Below are positions 16,236-25,737 of a stretch of DNA of 64,000 nt, in pieces. Position 1 is the stretch's first letter. Each line of letters starts with the position of its first letter. Source of the stretch: Vibrio sp. Of7-15 (GTDB lineage Bacteria; Pseudomonadota; Gammaproteobacteria; Enterobacterales; Vibrionaceae); assembly GCF_022347565.1 (NCBI RefSeq), contig NZ_JAKRGH010000003.1:1-64000 (forward strand). The letters are read 5' to 3'. The position numbers were made by a program, and so were the translations under genes. Under the pieces are notes generated by a model. The model was given only the letters and a program-made list of their open reading frames with translations, searched no databases and was not told the origin of the DNA.

Positions 16236-17660
16236 GTGTTTAATAAAAGTATACTAGTAGTTATTTTTGTTTTTTTTAGCAGTTTTCTCTCTGCAAAAAC
16301 AATTGAATTATCTATCGATAAAGCTAAGTTAATTAATTTACCTGAAAATGCCCGTTCGGTATTTATTGCAAACCCTGAAATAGTAGATTACCAAACTTTA
16401 ACCAATACAAAAGTGAGTGTATTTGGTAAAAAGGCAGGGGTTACTTCGATCATTGCTTTAGACATTGATGAAAATATTATTCTTGAAGCTTCAATTAAGG
16501 TTGAACACGATGTTAAAAGCTTAAATAAAATCATTAAATCGAACTTTCCCGATGCGTTTGTTACGGCAGAATCCATTGCAGGAAAGTTATTCTTAAAAGG
16601 ACATGTAGCAACACCGGTAGAAGCGGACAATATCTATCGTATTGCTGCTGGTTTTACCAAAGTGGATTTAGCTTCACAAAACACATCCGGTGATGCGGCT
16701 TCTGATTCAGGCTCTTCTACGAGTGATAGCCAGCAAGGTAATAACGACGAAGCTAGCCCTAGTTCACAAACGGATGAGATCATCAATCAAATGGTGGTCA
16801 CTATGCCAAATCAGGTGAACTTACGTGTCCGTATAGCAGAAGTATCTCGCAACGTCTCTAACCAGCTTGGTGTTAAGTGGGCAGACAGCAGTAAGCACTT
16901 TTCTGGTGGCTGGAGCGGCAGCAAAGGCAGCCCTGGTGTGTTGTCATTTTTTGATCAGCAGTTTTCTGTGACCGTAGATGCACTCGCTGAAAATGGTCTG
17001 ATTTCTGTTTTGGCAGAACCTAACCTAACCGCACTAAGCGGTGAATTTGCTAAATTCCTTGTGGGTGGCGAAGTTGCATTACCTTTAGTGCTTAACGATA
17101 CCGCTGCTATTGAGTACAAAGCGTACGGGGTTCAACTTGCTTTTAAACCGACAGTATTAGGCCCTAACCGTATTAGCTTAGTGGTTGCCCCTGAAGTGAG
17201 CATGATTTCGGTTGATAGTAGTTATCAAGCGGGGAACATTCTGTTGCCTAATTTCACTACTCGTAAGGCATCTACCACTATTGAACTCGCTAGTGGTCAA
17301 AGTTTCGTTTTAGGTGGTTTACTGCAAAGTCGTGATATTGAAGACATGCAAAAAGTACCATTCCTTGGCGATGTTCCTATTTTAGGTTCACTTTTCCGCT
17401 CTTCTGCGTTTAAGCGTGAAGAAACTGAGTTACTTATTATTGCCACGGCGTACTTAGTTAACCCAATTCGTAGTGACAGTTTTTCGCTTCCGACCGATGG
17501 CCTATTACCTCCAAGTGATCTTGAACGTTTACTCGCTCTACCTGAGAAAAATGCTCGCCGTGCACTGGAAAACCAAGATGGTTCAGAGAGCAATTTAAAA
17601 ATGGGTATTTCAGACAATCAACAGCCTCGTTTACTTGGCGATAACGGTTTCTACTACTGA
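16236..17660 (+). CDS. cpaC: Tad pilus outer-membrane secretin CpaC/RcpA
   Basis: This 474-aa protein forms the outer-membrane channel for the Flp pilus. It has a signal peptide (VVIFVFFSSFLSAKT), an N-terminal pilus domain (residues ~25-95, KAKLINLPENARSVFIANPE), a BON-like stretch and a Ser-rich linker at ~residue 155. The secretin core follows with LRVRIAEVSRNVSNQLGVKW, EPNLTALSGEFAKFLVGGE and VPFLGDVPILGSLFRS. Length is normal for the family. It starts with GTG behind AGGGAAG. The stop lies 7 bases before the cpaD start, in line with a continuous operon. Confidence 0.95.
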   Translation: MFNKSILVVIFVFFSSFLSAKTIELSIDKAKLINLPENARSVFIANPEIVDYQTLTNTKVSVFGKKAGVTSIIALDIDENIILEASIKVEHDVKSLNKIIKSNFPDAFVTAESIAGKLFLKGHVATPVEADNIYRIAAGFTKVDLASQNTSGDAASDSGSSTSDSQQGNNDEASPSSQTDEIINQMVVTMPNQVNLRVRIAEVSRNVSNQLGVKWADSSKHFSGGWSGSKGSPGVLSFFDQQFSVTVDALAENGLISVLAEPNLTALSGEFAKFLVGGEVALPLVLNDTAAIEYKAYGVQLAFKPTVLGPNRISLVVAPEVSMISVDSSYQAGNILLPNFTTRKASTTIELASGQSFVLGGLLQSRDIEDMQKVPFLGDVPILGSLFRSSAFKREETELLIIATAYLVNPIRSDSFSLPTDGLLPPSDLERLLALPEKNARRALENQDGSESNLKMGISDNQQPRLLGDNGFYY

Positions 17661-17667
17661 GGTAATA

Positions 17668-18294
17668 ATGAAAGTCGCAATTTTATCACTGCTTGTTCTC
17701 TCGCTAACGGCATGTTCGGCTTCTCAGCCTATTAAAAGAGAGCCAAGTGTTAATGTTGAAATCGTTAGCCAAAAAATGAGTTTTTCTGTGAAAGGCCGTG
17801 CTTTATCTACTCAAGATAAACAAGCGGTGAAGAATTTTATTGTTCGCCAGGGAAATCCAAATCGCTTACGAGTACGCATTGAAGCGAATACGAAAAAAGG
17901 CGAGAGAGTATCACAGCAGCTAGTTGGTTTATTCCATGAACAAGCGATATACCCAAGCCAAGTTGAAGTGAAAAAAAACGTCACAAACGGTGATTCAAAT
18001 AAAGATGTAGTCCTAATCGTTGAGCAGTTTCGTTCACAGTTAAGCTCATGCCAAGGAGGAGATTATTTTACTCTTGGTAATCATCGACATAACTCAGACA
18101 ACTTTGGCTGCGCCAGTGCAAATGCGCTAGCGCAAATGGTTGCTGATCCACGTGAGTTGGTGGTGTCAGAACGTTTAGCGCCTTCTCAAGGACGTAAAGC
18201 CGTTTCAACACTAGATGCTTATTACAACACTAAAACCGTCATAGAACAGAGTAATTCAACCAGTAGTAACCAATCTAGTGGTAATAATCAGTAG
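17668..18294 (+). CDS. cpaD: Tad pilus lipoprotein CpaD
   Basis: This 208-aa lipoprotein (lipobox LTAC after a short hydrophobic signal) carries the CpaD hallmark NFGCASANALAQMVADPREL at about residues 145-165. CpaD is an outer-membrane-associated assembly factor for the pilus secretin. The start at 17668 follows GAGG by five bases. An in-frame ATG at 17635 overlaps cpaC and would bury the lipobox, so it is rejected. The C-terminal tail is rich in Ser, Asn and Gln. The gene sits between the secretin and the CpaE ATPase. Confidence 0.92.
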   Translation: MKVAILSLLVLSLTACSASQPIKREPSVNVEIVSQKMSFSVKGRALSTQDKQAVKNFIVRQGNPNRLRVRIEANTKKGERVSQQLVGLFHEQAIYPSQVEVKKNVTNGDSNKDVVLIVEQFRSQLSSCQGGDYFTLGNHRHNSDNFGCASANALAQMVADPRELVVSERLAPSQGRKAVSTLDAYYNTKTVIEQSNSTSSNQSSGNNQ

Positions 18295-18302
18295 GAGATA
18301 CG

Positions 18303-19511
18303 ATGAATAATAACCAAAAAGCAATCGTGGAAACTGATGCTCATACTGTGATTTTTAGTAAAAATGATCACCACAGTTCGTTGTTCGAAAGCGCCCTTGA
18401 AACACGTCATTGCCAGTACCAACGTATTATTGGTGGTATTCATGAAGCCATAGCGTATTGTGATGACAACGCATTACCAGAAAATGTGGTATTAGATGTT
18501 TCTCATAACGCACTTTTGCCAGAATTGGCGTTGTTCACTACTTTAGTTCAAAAGTTATCGACACGATCGCGTTTGATCGTTATTGGTTGTATCGATGAAC
18601 TGGAAACCTGTTTGTCGCTACAGCAGTTGGGTGTGGATGAGTATTTGTCGGTGCCGCTGAGTCGTATGAGTGTTGAAAAAGTCATTCATATGCCTTCGCT
18701 ATCTTTAGTAACACCGACTCACCAGGGAAGCTCAAAAAACAGTAAACACCTTGCTGTTATTGGTGCTAAAGCAGGCTCAGGGGCAACGACACTGATTGCG
18801 AGCATTAGTGCTATGTTGGCCAGAAAAGGTAAGCAAGTCGCAGTGGCTGATCTGGACTTTATTGGTGGAGACTTAGATCTTCATTTAGATTTTAAAGCCA
18901 ATAATCGCCTGCTTGAAATGCTGCGCTTTCCAGAGCGTTTAGAGCCTGTTATTTACCAACGTAGTAGTACATGTGCATTACAGAATTTACATGTGTTTAC
19001 GGGGTATTCTGGGCAGGGAGAACAAGAGTTTTGGCCTGATTTAGACAGCTTTAATACTGTGTCTGATTTTTGTTTGGAGCATGCTGATTACCTTCTATGG
19101 GATGTACCGACGTTCTCTTTACGTGATCAGGTTGGTTTCCATGCTGTGCAACGTGCTGATGTGTGTGTGTTGGTTGTAGAACCAACGTTATCGTCGTTAA
19201 GACAAACGAGTGTATTGCTACAGCGGTTAGAGCAAAACCCTGCCCAACGTGTGTTTGTTGTTCTGAACCAAACAAAACCAGCTGGCAGCTCTTTACTGAC
19301 ACCAGAAGATATCGTGAAAGTGATTGGTCGAAATGTTGATATTACGATTCCTTACGCACCAAAAGCCTTTTTGTCATCAGCCAGCATTGGTGAACTTCCG
19401 TTTGATAAAAACCGTAAGTTGAATAACGTAATAGAACAGTTATCTGATCTTATTATTGATGAGCCAGCCGCCAAAAAAGCGTTCTTTTCACGCTTATTTG
19501 GAGGTAAATAA
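18303..19511 (+). CDS. cpaE: Tad pilus localisation ATPase CpaE/TadZ
   Basis: This 402-aa cytoplasmic protein has an N-terminal receiver-like half (VVLDVSH, then LIVIGC, about residues 10-130). A MinD/ParA-type ATPase half begins LAVIGAKAGSGATTLIASIS (deviant Walker A), followed by VAVADLDFIGGDLDLHLDF and a switch region (LLWDVPTFSL). CpaE/TadZ places the Tad machine at its cell location. The phospho-accepting Asp typical of true receivers is not convincingly present, as is usual in this family. The stop overlaps the tadA ATG by one base. Confidence 0.93.
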   Translation: MNNNQKAIVETDAHTVIFSKNDHHSSLFESALETRHCQYQRIIGGIHEAIAYCDDNALPENVVLDVSHNALLPELALFTTLVQKLSTRSRLIVIGCIDELETCLSLQQLGVDEYLSVPLSRMSVEKVIHMPSLSLVTPTHQGSSKNSKHLAVIGAKAGSGATTLIASISAMLARKGKQVAVADLDFIGGDLDLHLDFKANNRLLEMLRFPERLEPVIYQRSSTCALQNLHVFTGYSGQGEQEFWPDLDSFNTVSDFCLEHADYLLWDVPTFSLRDQVGFHAVQRADVCVLVVEPTLSSLRQTSVLLQRLEQNPAQRVFVVLNQTKPAGSSLLTPEDIVKVIGRNVDITIPYAPKAFLSSASIGELPFDKNRKLNNVIEQLSDLIIDEPAAKKAFFSRLFGGK

Positions 19512-20926
19512 TGTTTGGTAAAACGAATACTAAGAGAGCGTCTCATCAAGCCAATGGTTTGAATAAAAGTCGTTATCAAGACCAATATCAGGTTGGTCAG
19601 CAAGGAATAGGGACGACCTCTTTTTCCCATTCGGAGCCAAGTAAAACTGTACAAGAGCGTGAGCTAAAAGAAAGCCGCCTTGCATTGATTCACCGCGAAG
19701 TGATGGCGACCATTGAGCCAGCGGTGGCTTTACAGCTGTCAGCGGAAGACCTTGAAATCCGTATTCATGATGCTGTTGATACCATTGCCACAAACCATCA
19801 AATGGCAATGGGTGTGCGTGATCTGCGAGAGATTACTCACAGCTTAATCGATGAAATGCTAGGTCTTGGCCCACTGCAACCATTAGTGAATGATCCTGAG
19901 ATCAGCGACATCATGGTGAATGGTCCTAAGCAGGTGTTTATTGAAAAGCAGGGCAAGGTATTCCCATCTCACATTACTTTTCGTGATGAAGACCACTTAC
20001 TGAGTGTGGCACGTCGAATTGTGAGTAAGGTTGGCCGTCGTATTGATGAAGCAACCCCGATGGTGGATGCCCGCTTGGCGGATGGTAGCCGTGTGAATGT
20101 GATCATGCCGCCACTTGCACTTGATGGCACGTGTATTTCTATTCGTAAATTTGTAGATAACAAGCAGTCTTTACAGCAACTTGCAGCATCTGGCTCAATG
20201 TCTGTAGAAATGGCTGAAGTACTGGATATTGCAGCTCGCTGTAAGGTGAACATTCTTGTTTCAGGTGGTACTGGTGCAGGTAAAACTACTTTACTTAATG
20301 CAATGTCGTTTAGCATTGCAGCGGATGAGCGCATTATTACCATTGAAGATGCGGCGGAACTTAAGTTACAGCAGCCTCATGTTATTCGATTAGAAACACG
20401 CCCTGAAAGTATTGAGGGTACTGCGCACGTTGATCAGCGTCAGCTACTAAAAAATGCGTTACGTATGCGTCCAGATCGTATTTTGCTGGGTGAGGTTCGT
20501 GGCATTGAAGCCTACGATATGATGCAAGCGATGAATACGGGCCATGATGGCTCTATGTCGACATTGCACGCAAACTCGCCGGGTGATGCGTTGATCCGAC
20601 TAGAAAACATGTTGATGAACGCTCAGGCAAACTTACCTTTGCTGGCATTGCGTCGTCAGATTGCCAGTACCATTGAGCTTGTTGTTCAAGTTGAGCGAAT
20701 GGCAGATGGCAAACGACGAGTGGTGCGCATTACGGAGCTCACTGGTTTAGAAGGTGATCAATATATTTCACAAGATCTGTTCTCTTATCAGTACCAAGAG
20801 CAAGATCACCTTGGTAACTTGCATGGCCATTTCGTCTCTACTCAGCAGCTGCCTAAGTTTGTGAAAAAAGCACGTTATTATCAGCTTGATCGCCAATTAA
20901 AATCGGCATTAGGAGTGATGGGATAA
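19511..20926 (+). CDS. tadA: Tad pilus assembly ATPase TadA/CpaF
   Basis: This 471-aa hexameric secretion ATPase of the GspE/VirB11 superfamily powers Flp pilus extension and retraction. Motifs visible are ISDIMVNGPKQVFIEKQGK (N-terminal domain), Walker A GGTGAGKTT at about residue 255, the Asp box ITIEDAAEL, Walker B RILLGEVRG and the His box HDGSMSTLHANSPGDALIRL. The N-terminal ~60 residues are variable and polar, as usual. Its end overlaps the tadB start by one base (ATAATG), which couples ATPase and platform protein translation. Confidence 0.96.
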   Translation: MFGKTNTKRASHQANGLNKSRYQDQYQVGQQGIGTTSFSHSEPSKTVQERELKESRLALIHREVMATIEPAVALQLSAEDLEIRIHDAVDTIATNHQMAMGVRDLREITHSLIDEMLGLGPLQPLVNDPEISDIMVNGPKQVFIEKQGKVFPSHITFRDEDHLLSVARRIVSKVGRRIDEATPMVDARLADGSRVNVIMPPLALDGTCISIRKFVDNKQSLQQLAASGSMSVEMAEVLDIAARCKVNILVSGGTGAGKTTLLNAMSFSIAADERIITIEDAAELKLQQPHVIRLETRPESIEGTAHVDQRQLLKNALRMRPDRILLGEVRGIEAYDMMQAMNTGHDGSMSTLHANSPGDALIRLENMLMNAQANLPLLALRRQIASTIELVVQVERMADGKRRVVRITELTGLEGDQYISQDLFSYQYQEQDHLGNLHGHFVSTQQLPKFVKKARYYQLDRQLKSALGVMG

Positions 20927-21867
20927 TGCTATCGACTTCTTGGCTACTGCCGTTAGCGGTGCTTGGTTTGATTGGGTTGCTATACCTTTGTTCTGCGGTT
21001 TTACGCACCGTCACGGTACGTACTAAAGTGTCACGTCGTGTGAAAGCATTGGCTCCAGCTCAGGGTGCAAAAACACCACAGACTGCGTTATTTTCGTGGC
21101 AGCAAGAACAGTCATGGTTACAACAAACCAGTCAACGTTTTGGCCAGCGATTCGATGCACTGTACGGTGTGAGTGGCAAAAAAGTGGTGGTGATCAGTGC
21201 CGCTGTGGTTTGCTTGGCGTGTTGGTTTTATATTCCAACAGAATCCGCCTCACTGAAGCTCATTGCAGCGGCTTTAGCCATGATTGTTGGACTAGGGGGG
21301 AGCTATGTGTATTTGGGCATGCAGCAGCGTAAGGCATTTGAAAAAAGCTTTCCTCAAGTTCTGAATCAGTTATCAAGAGCAGTCATGGTTGGGGTAACTG
21401 TTCCTGAAGCGATTGGACAAATTGCCGTGAGTCACCGAGGTTTGATTGCTCAAGAATTTACCTTAATCAAAAACAAGCTAGAGATAGGGATGGATTTAAA
21501 ACAAGCTCTTGCGGAGGCGAACCATCGTTTACCTTACTCGGGTTTTCATTTCTTTACGGTAGCGCTGACATTGAATCAGGACAGTGGTGGTCAGCTTCGT
21601 TCTATTTTGAACAGTTTAAGTCGGACGCTACATGATAACAGCACCATTAAAATGAAAGCTCGAAGCTTAACGGCTGAGCCTCGAATCACTATGGTCATAT
21701 TGGTTACGCTGGTGCTTAGTTTGGTCGGGTACATGATTTACAAAACCCCGGATAACATTGATCTTTTACTCTCGACAGAATCAGGCAATGCCATTCTTTT
21801 GTATATCGTTGCTAGTATGAGTGCGGGTATCGGCATTATTTCTTATCTGACGAAGGTGAAATTATGA
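20926..21867 (+). CDS. tadB: Tad pilus inner-membrane platform protein TadB
   Basis: This 313-aa polytopic protein of the GspF/T2SSF family has membrane segments near the N-terminus (LLPLAVLGLIGLLYL), at ~80-125 and in the C-terminal third. Between them is a cytoplasmic helical domain with FPQVLNQLSRAVMVGVTVPEAI and LNQDSGGQLRSILNSLSRTL, the F-domain core. It pairs with TadC to form the assembly platform on which TadA acts. It overlaps tadC by four bases (ATGA). Confidence 0.93.
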   Translation: MLSTSWLLPLAVLGLIGLLYLCSAVLRTVTVRTKVSRRVKALAPAQGAKTPQTALFSWQQEQSWLQQTSQRFGQRFDALYGVSGKKVVVISAAVVCLACWFYIPTESASLKLIAAALAMIVGLGGSYVYLGMQQRKAFEKSFPQVLNQLSRAVMVGVTVPEAIGQIAVSHRGLIAQEFTLIKNKLEIGMDLKQALAEANHRLPYSGFHFFTVALTLNQDSGGQLRSILNSLSRTLHDNSTIKMKARSLTAEPRITMVILVTLVLSLVGYMIYKTPDNIDLLLSTESGNAILLYIVASMSAGIGIISYLTKVKL

Positions 21868-22715
21868 CGACCTTACTATGGCTCGCTGCATTTTTATTCG
21901 GCATTAGTGGTTTGCTTGCTGTGAGTTTACGTCGTTACGCAGAGCAGCAGGATAAAATTGCTTCTCGTATTGAGGCTATTTCTCGTAATACGGCCTCGAA
22001 TGCGCAAGATCTTGCGAAACAAAATACCAAAACCAAAGCTGAAATGTTATTAATTTCTGCTGGATTTTATTCACCGAAAGCACTGCGGTATTTTTGGCTT
22101 GTAAAAGGCAGCGTGATGCTGTTCTCTGGCATGGCATGGTTGTATTATCGCCAGTTTGATCTCAATTCCTCGGAGCTTGCTAAAGCCATAGTGTTTGCAA
22201 TCAGTGGTGGCTTGCTGGTTGAGCGTTTTTTGCATTTTAGAGCAAAGCAGATTATTGAGCGCATCGCATCAGCTACACCGGATGCCCTAGATTTGATGGT
22301 GATTTGCATCGAATCTGGTTTAACGATTGAAGCCACGTTTGCCAAAGTGGGTAAAGAGCTAAAAAGGATCAGTCCAGAACTATCACGTGAACTGCTGATC
22401 ACTGAAGCGGAATTACGTTTGCTGGATTCACGTAAAACCGCATTCATTAATATGCAACGCCGAGTGAAAGTACAAGAAATCGACATTATGGCTTCCACAT
22501 TAATTCAGTCGGATCAATACGGTAGTGCCGTTGCAGAAACCCTTCGAGTTATGGCGACAGACAGCCGCCAACATCGTTATCTTCGTCTTGAAGAAAAAGT
22601 AGGTAAATTACCTGCTCAAATGTCGTTGCCTTTAGTAGGGCTGGTGATGGTACCTGTGGTGGTGCTAATTGCCGCTCCGACCATTTTAAAAATTCTAACT
22701 ATGCTGGGGGTATAA
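21864..22715 (+). CDS. tadC: Tad pilus inner-membrane platform protein TadC
   Basis: This 283-aa protein is a second GspF/T2SSF-domain membrane protein, typical of Tad systems. It has helices at the N-terminus, at ~75-120 and at the C-terminus (LVGLVMVPVVVLIAAPTILK). The cytoplasmic domain contains TPDALDLMVICIESGLTIEA and LIQSDQYGSAVAETLRVMA, the family signature. It is the partner of TadB. It overlaps tadB by four bases and tadD by one. Confidence 0.93.
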   Translation: MTTLLWLAAFLFGISGLLAVSLRRYAEQQDKIASRIEAISRNTASNAQDLAKQNTKTKAEMLLISAGFYSPKALRYFWLVKGSVMLFSGMAWLYYRQFDLNSSELAKAIVFAISGGLLVERFLHFRAKQIIERIASATPDALDLMVICIESGLTIEATFAKVGKELKRISPELSRELLITEAELRLLDSRKTAFINMQRRVKVQEIDIMASTLIQSDQYGSAVAETLRVMATDSRQHRYLRLEEKVGKLPAQMSLPLVGLVMVPVVVLIAAPTILKILTMLGV

Positions 22716-23455
22716 TGAGGCTCATTATTCTTAGTTTGGTATTGGTTTTAGCGGGGTGTACTGCTACTTCGCATAATCAATCAGAGCCAACGGCCGAATT
22801 AGAGAACACGGATCGTAAGTTGGCAGACATTGCTCTGGAAACAGGGCGCATTGAGAACGCCATTGATATTTATTCTGCTGAGCTTGAAAAGAACCCTAAT
22901 GATCCTGAATTGCATTTTTTATTGGGAAGTGCTTATAACCAGATCGATGAGTTCGAATTGGCTATTCATTATTTAAAGCGCGTTGATAATAGTTTTCAAC
23001 CGGAAAAGGTAAGTAGAGAGTTGGGTCGTGCCCATTTAGGTTTAGGGGAACTCGATTTAGCACAGCAACAGTTAATGAAAGCTCTAGAAGTACAACCAAA
23101 AGATGCCGTGAGCCAGAATAGCTTGGGAGTATGTTATTCCTTACAACGTAAATACGATGCTGCGCGTGATGCGTTTTCTGCGGCTTTAGCCATTGAGCCT
23201 ACCCGTTTAGAGTACAGAAACAACTTAGCATTGGCATGGATTTTAGATGAGCAGCCGCAAAAAGGAATCGATGTGCTTTATCGTGCGTATTCAAAGGGAA
23301 AAAGTACCGCCAAAATGCGCCAAAACCTTGCGTTAGCGTATGCAATGAAAGGGGATCTGGATGCGGCCAGAGAACTGATAGAAGGGGATTTAACCGCGGC
23401 AGAGCTTGAAAGTAATCTTGAGTATTACCGACAGATAGTGAGTAAGCCGTTATGA
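22715..23455 (+). CDS. tadD: Tad pilus TPR lipoprotein TadD
   Basis: This 246-aa lipoprotein (lipobox LAGC, Cys about residue 15) has tandem tetratricopeptide repeats from residue ~35, such as AIDIYSAELEKNPNDPELHF and AFSAALAIEPTRLEYRNNLA. TadD-type pilotins are thought to help secretin assembly. It lies in the conserved place between tadC and tadE and overlaps both neighbours by a few bases. Confidence 0.9.
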   Translation: MRLIILSLVLVLAGCTATSHNQSEPTAELENTDRKLADIALETGRIENAIDIYSAELEKNPNDPELHFLLGSAYNQIDEFELAIHYLKRVDNSFQPEKVSRELGRAHLGLGELDLAQQQLMKALEVQPKDAVSQNSLGVCYSLQRKYDAARDAFSAALAIEPTRLEYRNNLALAWILDEQPQKGIDVLYRAYSKGKSTAKMRQNLALAYAMKGDLDAARELIEGDLTAAELESNLEYYRQIVSKPL

Positions 23456-23892
23456 GGAGTCGTCAGCGTGGTGGTCAAACAATAGAGTTTGCACTTACTT
23501 TACTTCCTTTTATGTGCATGTTTATTATTTTCATCGAAATTTGTCGGTTTTTACTGGTGAATTCTTTGCTAGACAGTGCATTGGCTAAGAGTACATTTGA
23601 ACAAACCAGTACCACAGTCAATGATGATATTGCGGTGTCAATAAAAGAGAACATTGACGCAAATAATTGGCCGCTGATCCAAATGGATAAGCTCAAGATC
23701 GAAGGGCGTTATTTTTCAGATTTCAACGAGTTAGTCGATGATAATTCGGTTACTAGCCATACCAATCAGCCATATGCTCAATACAAACTGACGTACACCA
23801 TGGAATTTATGGGGATTTCATTTCTACCTGTTCTGTTTGATGGTGAGCATACGTTCACTAAAACCATTTATGTAGCTCATTATTATGCGTAA
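23452..23892 (+). CDS. tadE: Tad minor pseudopilin TadE
   Basis: This 146-aa pseudopilin has a short basic leader and GGQTIEFALTLLPFMCMFII, with a Glu-Phe pair in place of Glu-Tyr after the likely Gly cleavage point. A single hydrophobic helix is followed by a soluble periplasmic domain. TadE-like proteins are processed by the Tad prepilin peptidase and help start the pilus. It overlaps tadD by four bases and tadF by eight. Confidence 0.88.
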   Translation: MRSRQRGGQTIEFALTLLPFMCMFIIFIEICRFLLVNSLLDSALAKSTFEQTSTTVNDDIAVSIKENIDANNWPLIQMDKLKIEGRYFSDFNELVDDNSVTSHTNQPYAQYKLTYTMEFMGISFLPVLFDGEHTFTKTIYVAHYYA

Positions 23893-24487
23893 AAATCAGC
23901 GAGGGATCAGCAGTATAGAGCTGCCATTTATTATTTTATTTGTTGTGCTTTTGACTTTGATCGTGACTCAGCTGAACAGTGCCGTTCAATTAAAAAATCA
24001 ACTTAACGTTGCTTCTCATGCCATGACATCCATTGTTACTAGCAAAAATGTAGTCACAGGCCCGCGTATGGATCAAACCCTTGTGGGCATAGATGGTGTG
24101 GTTGACAGTGCCTTAGCGGAGCAGCTGTTGGAATTGGTGGTTCGTCAGTTTGGTTCTGATGAAAGTATACGATCTCGATTAGGTCTCGTACTTGAGCAGC
24201 AAAAGTTTGATGTCAATAACCAACCAGGAACTTATGAAATCGTCACAGCAGGACAAACCTGTCGTGGTTATGATCCACTGACGAATTGGCTTTCATTGAT
24301 TGGTACTGCGCCTCATGGAGATTTGAACGGTGGCAGGCCTGCCGATTTGTTGCAGGTCACTGTCTGTTTAGACCCCATCTCGTTTGAGGAACAAGAGAGC
24401 ACAAGCTATTTTGCGGTGATCAAGCGTTATGAGGCTGAATATTTCATGAGTTCCTCAGTCATGAATGGGAGGCAGCTTGAAAACTAA
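23885..24487 (+). CDS. tadF: Tad minor pseudopilin TadF
   Basis: This 200-aa pseudopilin-like protein has leader MRKNQRG, then ISSIELPFIILFVVLLTLIV, the TadE/F-type helix with Glu at +5. Two cysteines (TCRGYD and VTVCLD) sit in the soluble C-terminal part and may form a disulfide. Position between tadE and tadG supports the name more than sequence detail does. TadF family members are poorly conserved. Confidence 0.8.
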   Translation: MRKNQRGISSIELPFIILFVVLLTLIVTQLNSAVQLKNQLNVASHAMTSIVTSKNVVTGPRMDQTLVGIDGVVDSALAEQLLELVVRQFGSDESIRSRLGLVLEQQKFDVNNQPGTYEIVTAGQTCRGYDPLTNWLSLIGTAPHGDLNGGRPADLLQVTVCLDPISFEEQESTSYFAVIKRYEAEYFMSSSVMNGRQLEN

Positions 24488-25676
24488 TAGGAAGCTATTG
24501 AGCACAAAAGTGTCACAGCAGGGCAGTATTTCAATTGTGTTTGTTTGTAGCTTGCCAGTGATGCTGATTTTATTCGGCATAGTGATGGCGGTTTCAATGC
24601 ATTTGCAAGCTGCCAATAGAGCCATTTATGCTTCAGAAGCCGCGGCGTTTTCATTAGCAATTAAAAACCGTGTTGATGATCAGGCTGTCATGAAATATGC
24701 AGAATATTATAAGCCTTATATGGCTGAAATTGCTTCTGAGCCGAAGGTGACGAGGCGGGTTGATGCTGCTGATAATACCGAATACCAAGTCACGGTAGCC
24801 TATGGTTTTGAATCTACGGCGACTGTACTGATTAACGACCAGCCTTCAAACATTGTGGTTGATGGACACAGTGTCTCTAAGGTTTCTGTTTCTAGAGATG
24901 CGGTGGATGTTGCGTTAGTGCTGGATACATCTGGCTCGATGTCAGGTGATATGGCGGATTTAAAAAATATTATTAATGAAGCGCTACCAGAACAGAATAA
25001 AGGCGACACGGTTCGGTTTTCTGTGATTCCATTTTCTGGTGCGGTTGGGGTCGAAAACGTCAGATGGCTGCCTGAATCCAATCAGAGTTTAATGTGTGTG
25101 AGTGGCTTATCTGAAACCAACAGTACGGTTGATATTCCTCTGACTGTTAAGCAACTAGATTTTTTACCCGCGAACCTGAATATAAAAGCGACAAAGGGCA
25201 GTGAATGGCTAGCAGACTGTTCAGACAGTGGTGCCATTCTTCCTTTGAGTGCAGATCTTACTGCTGTCAGAAATAAAATAGATTCTCTATCTGCAGGGGG
25301 CAATACCGCTTCTTACCAAGGGCTAATTTGGGGAGTGAGAACCCTGTTAGATGAGTGGTCTTTTGATTGGAGTGTGGACGATAAAACTGGCACTAAAATT
25401 ACGAAACGTCTGATTTTGTTCACTGATGGACAAGATGGCGGCACTGTATTTGATGATCTTACCAATGCTGGTGTCTGCGAAAAAATCAAATCTGAGCTGA
25501 ACATAGAGATGAGCTTTATTGGTTATGGAGTGGATTCTTCTCGTATTAGACAGTTCCAATCGTGTGCTGGTGGCTCTGAGTATGTGTTTGATGCTCAAAA
25601 TACCGCAGAGCTACGAACCTATTTACAAGCAGCCATTAAAGGGGCTGTGCAGTCTGACTTGTCGGTACGACATTAA
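24465..25676 (+). CDS. tadG: Tad pilus protein TadG with von Willebrand A domain
   Basis: This ~403-aa protein has an N-terminal membrane helix (SISIVFVCSLPVMLILFGIV) with a TadG/TadE-like leader. From about residue 145 a von Willebrand factor A domain carries the MIDAS metal site DTSGSMSGD and later LFTDGQDGG. Such TadG proteins are thought to anchor or cap the pilus base. Several starts are possible: ATG 24465 (overlapping tadF by 23 nt), TTG 24477 behind GGAGG, or TTG 24498 behind AGGA. The first is listed, but the true start is uncertain by up to 11 codons. It is the last tad gene, and no terminator was seen before the thioredoxin gene 61 nt on. Confidence 0.87.
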   Translation: MGGSLKTNRKLLSTKVSQQGSISIVFVCSLPVMLILFGIVMAVSMHLQAANRAIYASEAAAFSLAIKNRVDDQAVMKYAEYYKPYMAEIASEPKVTRRVDAADNTEYQVTVAYGFESTATVLINDQPSNIVVDGHSVSKVSVSRDAVDVALVLDTSGSMSGDMADLKNIINEALPEQNKGDTVRFSVIPFSGAVGVENVRWLPESNQSLMCVSGLSETNSTVDIPLTVKQLDFLPANLNIKATKGSEWLADCSDSGAILPLSADLTAVRNKIDSLSAGGNTASYQGLIWGVRTLLDEWSFDWSVDDKTGTKITKRLILFTDGQDGGTVFDDLTNAGVCEKIKSELNIEMSFIGYGVDSSRIRQFQSCAGGSEYVFDAQNTAELRTYLQAAIKGAVQSDLSVRH

Positions 25677-25737
25677 CTGCCGATAAGATTAAAAATCTAT
25701 TTAGAAGTGATTCTTATTTGTTTTATTAGAGGTATTT

